Shown piece after piece: positions 52,897 through 57,114 of a DNA stretch of 57,114 bases; positions within the stretch are counted from its first letter, which is position 1, and each line of letters begins with the position of its first letter. Below the pieces are notes generated by a model. The model searched no databases and was not told the DNA's origin. It was given only the letters and a program-made list of their open reading frames with translations. Origin of the DNA: an uncultured Lachnospiraceae bacterium (GTDB lineage: Bacteria; Bacillota; Clostridia; Lachnospirales; Lachnospiraceae); NCBI GenBank assembly GCA_947385425.1, contig CANDKY010000009.1:1-57114 (forward strand), written 5' to 3'. Position numbers and translations under genes: made by a program.

Positions 52897-53553
52897 TTAC
52901 TTCTTTGTTACATATTTCTGCAGTCGACTTCGCGGCTTCTCCGGAATTGTATATAACAGTTTATTTTCTTCCAATAATGGTTTAAGATATTTACGTGTCA
53001 TATACGTCAGATTATTAAATCCCATAAATTTGGCAATTTCTTTTTTCGTCCGGGCAACGATGCAGTATTCCAGTATTCTGCCCTCAACATTGCCCTGCTT
53101 CACCTGGGCGCTGACTTGGTCACTGACTTGGTCACTGACTGATGCCCTAATTTCATTGTCGCAGTATCGCTCAATGGGATAATCGTCTTAAAAATATCCC
53201 CCTCTACAAACTGCGGTATTCCCCCTGAATACAGCTTTGTAAATGTGCAGTATCTTTTTACCTTTCAGTTTATATTCCACCGGTGTCAAAAATAAAGGCG
53301 GATACATTTTGTTGGCATTATTAATCGCCGTTACAAAATCCTTTTTGATTTTCTCTATGCAATGCGGCTCAATGCCAAGTATCTCCCCGTTATCCTTAAC
53401 CCCCAAAAACACATGCCCGCCGTCACGGTTAGAGAATGCGCAGACAGTCTCATAGACATCTTTTGTAATATCCGTCGTGGATTTTTTGAATTCCGTTGTA
53501 TGGCACTCTCCTCTGCCAATAATCCCGAGCAGTTCCTTACCCTCCAAACGCAC
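52897..53553 (-). pseudogene. AlbA_2/Schlafen-like DNA-binding-domain protein, decayed
   Basis: The N-terminal frame (53553-53188, GTG start with GGGAGGAGTGC) has the AlbA_2 pattern ECHTTEFKKS, CAFSNRDGGHVFLGVKDNG. A second frame continues with GGIPQFVEGDIFKTIIPL, and a third with SVSDQVSDQVSAQVKQGNVEGRILEYC and a winged-helix-like C-terminus ending KYVTKK. Full-length relatives of this COG2865-type family have about 450-550 residues; here the middle is deleted and the remaining parts are out of frame. It is a remnant. Its last stop lies in MITE A7. Confidence 0.8.
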
Positions 53554-53619
53554 GCACTCCTCCCCGCTCTCCGCTTATTCCGCTTCGTACTCCCACTATA
53601 CCGCTTTCCGCACATCACT

Positions 53620-54111
53620 TCACGTTACCTTCTGATGCCATTCCAGTTCCGCGGTCGGAATCACCACATAATTATCCGCGCCCTCGCCGACGCGCAATAT
53701 CACATTTCTAATTCCCGCCTGGATAATCATCCTTGCGCAGATCGGGCAGGGCTTCGCCTTATGCACGGAATAATCCCCGGGATTCACGCCCGCCAGATAC
53801 AAATCGCCGCCCATGGTCTGCTCCCTGGAACAGTTTAAAAGCGCGTTGGCCTCCGCATGGATTGCCCGGCACATCCCGTAGCCTTCTCCCTGGTGCAGCC
53901 CTCTTTCCATCCGCGGGCACACTCCCAAATCGCAGCAGTTCTCAAGCCCCCGCGGCGACCCGTTATACCCTGTGGAAATCACCGCATCGTCTTTTACCAC
54001 CACAGCCCCGTACTTCCGCTTCAGGCATGTGCTCCGATAGGCAAAATTCTCCGCACAGTTTAAATATGCATCCACCTTGGAAATCCTTTTATTCGCCTCC
54101 GGTACTACCAT
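53620..54111 (-). CDS. dCMP deaminase family protein (ComEB type)
   Basis: The protein has 163 residues. The zinc site is HAEANALL with PCPICARMI near the C-terminus, and substrate motifs GYNGSPRGLENC and GVCPRMERGLHQGEGYGMC also contain cysteines. It converts dCMP to dUMP for thymidylate synthesis. ATG 54111 is preferred over an upstream TTG. It is downstream of the AICAR transformylase gene with a 160-bp gap that contains a CCGCAGC/GCTGCGG hairpin. Confidence 0.93.
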   Translation of the reverse strand: MVVPEANKRISKVDAYLNCAENFAYRSTCLKRKYGAVVVKDDAVISTGYNGSPRGLENCCDLGVCPRMERGLHQGEGYGMCRAIHAEANALLNCSREQTMGGDLYLAGVNPGDYSVHKAKPCPICARMIIQAGIRNVILRVGEGADNYVVIPTAELEWHQKVT

Positions 54112-54270
54112 AAACACCACCACCCCCTGTATCCGCAATGAAACTTCCCGCAGCAGAGCTGCGGAGAATTAAACCCTGAGAGATTTAAATCCGGCCTGCA
54201 CCGTATTCCTGCCCATGTTACACAGCGCACACCCGATTTCCGGCAGCGAAGCCCGATTTTCCAAACCGCA

Positions 54271-55449
54271 TCAGTGATGGAACAACCGGATCCCGGTAAA
54301 CGCCATCGCCATCCCGTACTTATCGCAGCACGCAATCACTTCCTCATCCCTCACCGATCCGCCCGGCTGGGCAATATACTTCACGCCGCTCTTATGCGCC
54401 CTCTCAATATTGTCTGAAAACGGGAAAAAAGCATCCGAACCAAGCGTCACTCCCTGATTTCCATCCAGCCATGCCCGCTTTTCCTCCCTTGTGAAAACAG
54501 GCGGCTTCACCTTAAAACGCTTCTGCCATTCCCCTTCCCGCAAGACATCCTCATACTCATCGCCGATATAAACATCAATGGTATTGTCCCTGTCGGCACG
54601 CCCTAAGGAATCCACAAACTCTAACCCCAGCACCTGAGGCGACTGGCGCAGATACCAATTATCCGCCTTCTGCCCGGCCAGCCTCGTACAATGCACCCTG
54701 GACTGCTGCCCTGCGCCAATCCCAATCGCCTGCCCGCCTTTCACATAACAAACCGAATTGGACTGGGTATATTTCAATGTGATAAGAGCTATCTTCATAT
54801 CCGCCAGCGCCTCGTCCGGTATTTCTTTATTTTCCGTCACCACATTGGATAATAATTCCCCGTTAATATCCAATTCATTCCTGCCCTGCTCAAAAGTAAT
54901 CCCATATACCTGCTTCCGTTCCACAGGCGCGGGGACATAAGCCGGGGCCATCTGAATGATATTGTAATTCCCCTTTTTCTTTCCTTTTAACAATTCCAAT
55001 GCTTCTTCCGTATACCCGGGCGCGATTACCCCGTCGGATACCTCCCGTTTAATCAGCCTCGCCGTATCCGCATCGCACTCCTCAGATAAAGCGATAAAAT
55101 CACCGAACGAAGACATCCTGTCCGCGCCTCTTGCCCTCGCATAGGCACAGGCAAGGGGCGACAAATCCCCCAAATCCTCCACCCAGTAAATTTTCGCCAG
55201 TACATCATCCAGCGGAAGCCCTACCGCCGCTCCGGCCGGGGACACATGTTTAAACGAAGCCGCTGCCGGAAGCCCCGTCGCTTCCTTCAGTTCCTTCACC
55301 AACTGCCAGCCGTTAAACGCATCCAGGAAATTGATATATCCAGGTTTTCCGTTCAGCACGCAAACCGGAAGCCCGCTCCCGTCCTCCATGAAAATGCGGG
55401 AAGGCTTTTGGTTCGGGTTACATCCATATTTTAACTGTATTTCGTACAT
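54271..55449 (-). CDS. AICAR transformylase, stand-alone (no IMP cyclohydrolase domain)
   Basis: The protein has 392 residues and covers only the transformylase part of PurH: LKYGCNPNQKPSRIF, ASFKHVSPAGAAVG, RLAGQKADNWYLRQSP and GSDAFFPFSDNIERAHKSG. It transfers a formyl group from 10-formyl-THF to AICAR. The cyclohydrolase step is provided by the gene directly upstream. Start 55449 follows AAAGGAAAAAAG. It probably belongs to the ZTP-riboswitch operon. Confidence 0.93.
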   Translation of the reverse strand: MYEIQLKYGCNPNQKPSRIFMEDGSGLPVCVLNGKPGYINFLDAFNGWQLVKELKEATGLPAAASFKHVSPAGAAVGLPLDDVLAKIYWVEDLGDLSPLACAYARARGADRMSSFGDFIALSEECDADTARLIKREVSDGVIAPGYTEEALELLKGKKKGNYNIIQMAPAYVPAPVERKQVYGITFEQGRNELDINGELLSNVVTENKEIPDEALADMKIALITLKYTQSNSVCYVKGGQAIGIGAGQQSRVHCTRLAGQKADNWYLRQSPQVLGLEFVDSLGRADRDNTIDVYIGDEYEDVLREGEWQKRFKVKPPVFTREEKRAWLDGNQGVTLGSDAFFPFSDNIERAHKSGVKYIAQPGGSVRDEEVIACCDKYGMAMAFTGIRLFHH

Positions 55450-55560
55450 TTTCTTTTTTCCTTTCATGACGCTGCCTATCATTGCACTATACCATCCGCC
55501 GTGCCTGCAGCTTCCTAAGCTTGTTAGTTTGTTAATTTCTGCCAGTACTCCATCCAGGGA

Positions 55561-56274
55561 TTAACAATTTTTATTTACAACCCTGGTTTCATACTTCCCG
55601 GTAGTGATATCTATATACCGCACAAAAAGCGACACCTTATTCTCCCCATTCAGGCTCTCCCATACTTTTCCTGTAAATTCATCAATATCCCCCTGCAGCT
55701 TCACTGGCTTGGGCTCCCCTTCAAAGCTTGGAAGAGGACTCCCGTCGTGCATGTAGGTATGTATAAAATGCCCTTCCCCCGCCAGAGGATCTTTATAGGA
55801 AAAGCAAAACCGGTTGCAGGCCGCCGGATTCCCGTTATTGCTCTTCAGGATAGACATTTCATAGCCGAAATTCCCATCCGCCACGGACAGGACACCCGAA
55901 ATGCGCGGCGTATAGTTTGGTGCATCCGGCTCAAATTCGCGGCATCGCAAACACTGTTCAAAAGTCTGCCCCGCCTTCATCCCCTCATAAACGGTATCCG
56001 TCTGATCCCCATTCGTCACAATCGTCCAATCCCCCAGCACCCTGACCGGCGCATAAATAATAAGGCTTGGATCCTCCAGCTTCGACGGATCGAACGCTTC
56101 CGTCCGGATCCCCTCTCCCTCTGTTACAAATATACGGTTACGGCTGTTACCGCTTCTCCCCATAATAAAATACGCCACAACCGCTTTCGTCCCGTCCGCA
56201 GATTTTCCAATGACAATGCCCCTTCCCGGATAACCATTCCTTTCCAATTCCTGTTCCAACGATAATTGCTCCAT
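55561..56274 (-). CDS. IMP cyclohydrolase, PurO type
   Basis: The protein has 237 residues and matches the single-domain IMP cyclohydrolase fold first known from archaea (GRGIVIGKSADGTKAVVAYFIMGRS, NRIFVTEGEGIRTEA, YTPRISGV). It closes FAICAR to IMP, the last step of purine synthesis. GGAGGAGGC precedes ATG 56274. Together with the next gene it replaces the bifunctional PurH of most bacteria. A ZTP riboswitch lies upstream, with repeat F4 between. Confidence 0.9.
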   Translation of the reverse strand: MEQLSLEQELERNGYPGRGIVIGKSADGTKAVVAYFIMGRSGNSRNRIFVTEGEGIRTEAFDPSKLEDPSLIIYAPVRVLGDWTIVTNGDQTDTVYEGMKAGQTFEQCLRCREFEPDAPNYTPRISGVLSVADGNFGYEMSILKSNNGNPAACNRFCFSYKDPLAGEGHFIHTYMHDGSPLPSFEGEPKPVKLQGDIDEFTGKVWESLNGENKVSLFVRYIDITTGKYETRVVNKNC

Positions 56275-56431
56275 GCCTCCTCCATTCTGCCGCCTCTTCC
56301 CGCAGCCTGAACCACAGAAACCGTAATAAAGTGACATTACAATTCCCTGTCAACTGTTTCACATATTGCCATGGTATTCCATACTCACATACCGTACCCG
56401 CACCGCATTCCCACGACATAAAGCTGTCCGG

Positions 56432-56520
56432 CCGGATAGGGAAATAACCTTCCCCCTACTCGCCGCGCGGGGTGCGTGCAGCAAAGCTGCTAATTTCCTT
56501 ACGCACCCCTGTGCATAAAA
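56432..56520. repeat. Structured repeat family F, copy F4
   Basis: ATAGGGAAATAACC...TTCCCCCTACTCGCCGCG, then hairpin GGGGTGCGT/ACGCACCCC enclosing GCAGC/GCTGC, followed by GTGCATAAAA. It lies between the ZTP riboswitch terminator and the purO-like gene. Confidence 0.7.
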
Positions 56521-56636
56521 AAACGCCCGGGCACACGGATACCATGCTGCCCAGGCGGCCGGCTTTCTTTCTGACTCATACACTCCCTGTAGGTTCTCCT
56601 ACACAGGCACCCCTGCTTCCGCCAGTCGTGTATTCT
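56517..56636 (-). promoter_or_regulatory. ZTP (pfl) riboswitch with terminator
   Basis: On the minus strand: ACGACTGGCGG, a hairpin GTGTAGGAGAACCTACA, then GGGAGTGTATGAGTCAGAAA, and the conserved CCGCCTGGGCA that binds ZMP/ZTP. The GCCTGGGCA segment can pair with TGCCCGGGC just before seven T (56517-56523), forming an intrinsic terminator. ZMP/ZTP accumulates when 10-formyl-THF is short, so ligand binding would switch on the AICAR-to-IMP genes downstream. Confidence 0.88.
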
Positions 56637-56688
56637 CTTTTATCTTACCGAAAGTAATGCAGGAATGCAAGAAATTTTTGAATTAGTT

Positions 56689-57108
56689 TTACTTCCTGCT
56701 GCGAATCTGAATAAAACGGAACAGATCACCGTACAAACCGTCTTTATCCTCTAAATCAATCATCAGCCATCTCTGCCCGTTCCCTTCCTGCGTCTGGTTA
56801 TATATACCTTGCATTTCTGTTGTACATTCCGGCAGTATTTCCTCAACGGCGGCCCTCTCCTTCTTTCCCACAACGATCATTACTGTAAAATAACATTCCC
56901 GCGGATATATGGTACATAATGTTTTTCCGGCCTTTTTAAACTTTACGTTCCAGCCCTTTTCCCAACTGCATCCGCTGTACTCTATTTTTTCATTGCATTT
57001 ATACGCATTCCTGATTTCCGTACAAAATTGCATGAAAACCGGATTATTAACATATCCGCTTATTTCCTCAATCGTCGGGCAAATATTTTTATCTTGTAAA
57101 TCAATCAT
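56689..57108 (-). CDS. DUF3788-like protein
   Basis: The protein has 139 residues, starting MIDLQDKNICPTIEEISGYV, with a central CSWEKGWNVKFKKAGKTLCT and GKKERAAVEEILP. This resembles DUF3788, a small clostridial family of unknown function. The start lies six bases from the window edge, so the ribosome-binding site is outside. It is upstream of the ZTP riboswitch on the same strand. Confidence 0.75.
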   Translation of the reverse strand: MIDLQDKNICPTIEEISGYVNNPVFMQFCTEIRNAYKCNEKIEYSGCSWEKGWNVKFKKAGKTLCTIYPRECYFTVMIVVGKKERAAVEEILPECTTEMQGIYNQTQEGNGQRWLMIDLEDKDGLYGDLFRFIQIRSRK

Positions 57109-57114
57109 ACAGAG

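Noticed and set aside
1-57114. Prophage or conjugative element
   Set aside because: No capsid, terminase, relaxase, type IV secretion or replication genes are present; the only integrative module is the recombinase island.

Overview
The window looks like chromosome from a Lachnospiraceae-type gut Clostridium (Firmicutes). Strong AGGAGG ribosome-binding sites, intrinsic terminators, a glutaminyl-tRNA synthetase, a flavin reductase-rubredoxin fusion, DUF2225, DUF3842 and DUF6062 proteins, and a ZTP riboswitch in front of a PurO-type IMP cyclohydrolase all fit. I cannot name the species. Most genes lie on the minus strand.

Layout. 0.2-9.7 kb: a AAA/PD-(D/E)XK protein, the flavin reductase-rubredoxin fusion, a membrane protein, an XRE regulator with a membrane domain, an MBL-HAD fusion, a second AAA/PD-(D/E)XK protein carrying an in-frame MITE, and an M19 dipeptidase. 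9.8-20.9 kb: PfkB-like kinase, DUF6062, aldose epimerase, TetR, a CZB chemoreceptor, a MocR regulator with an upstream ATGCAT array, DUF2225, GlnRS and DUF3842. 21-37 kb: cell-surface and envelope genes (glycosyltransferases, acyltransferase, polytopic membrane proteins), a polar amino-acid ABC transporter, and a 1094-residue secreted protein built from His/Cys repeats. 47-57 kb: peptidase T, a second chemoreceptor, SGNH hydrolase, GNAT, a decayed AlbA_2-type gene, dCMP deaminase, a split purine module (separate AICAR transformylase and IMP cyclohydrolase under a ZTP riboswitch) and a DUF3788-like protein.

The main find is a 9,873-bp element at about 37377-47249 that splits a polysaccharide deacetylase gene. 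The N-terminal part is at 47250-47642 and the C-terminal part at 36966-37376, both on the minus strand. The ends share a CCTGC core, and removing the insert rejoins the gene exactly in frame (AILAAG-HDIGN). Bringing the two element ends together gives an attP-like site with 22-nt inverted arms around TCACCTGC, the architecture used by large serine recombinases. The element encodes three tandem large serine recombinases, a small DUF6870-like protein, a TetR regulator with two identical operators, a 7-TM protein, and a cation-diffusion-facilitator exporter behind a probable NiCo (czcD) riboswitch and terminator. It reads as an undescribed metal-efflux integrative element.

The second find is an unusually dense set of non-autonomous repeats. 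At least seven families occur, several with perfect target-site duplications: A (3 bp, TWA), B (TA), C (9 bp), P (8 bp), E (10 bp). D and F are structured families whose stems change sequence but keep pairing. Many copies sit exactly on stop codons, and several target duplications or termini rebuild the stop. One family B copy (162 bp) lies in frame inside an ATPase gene.
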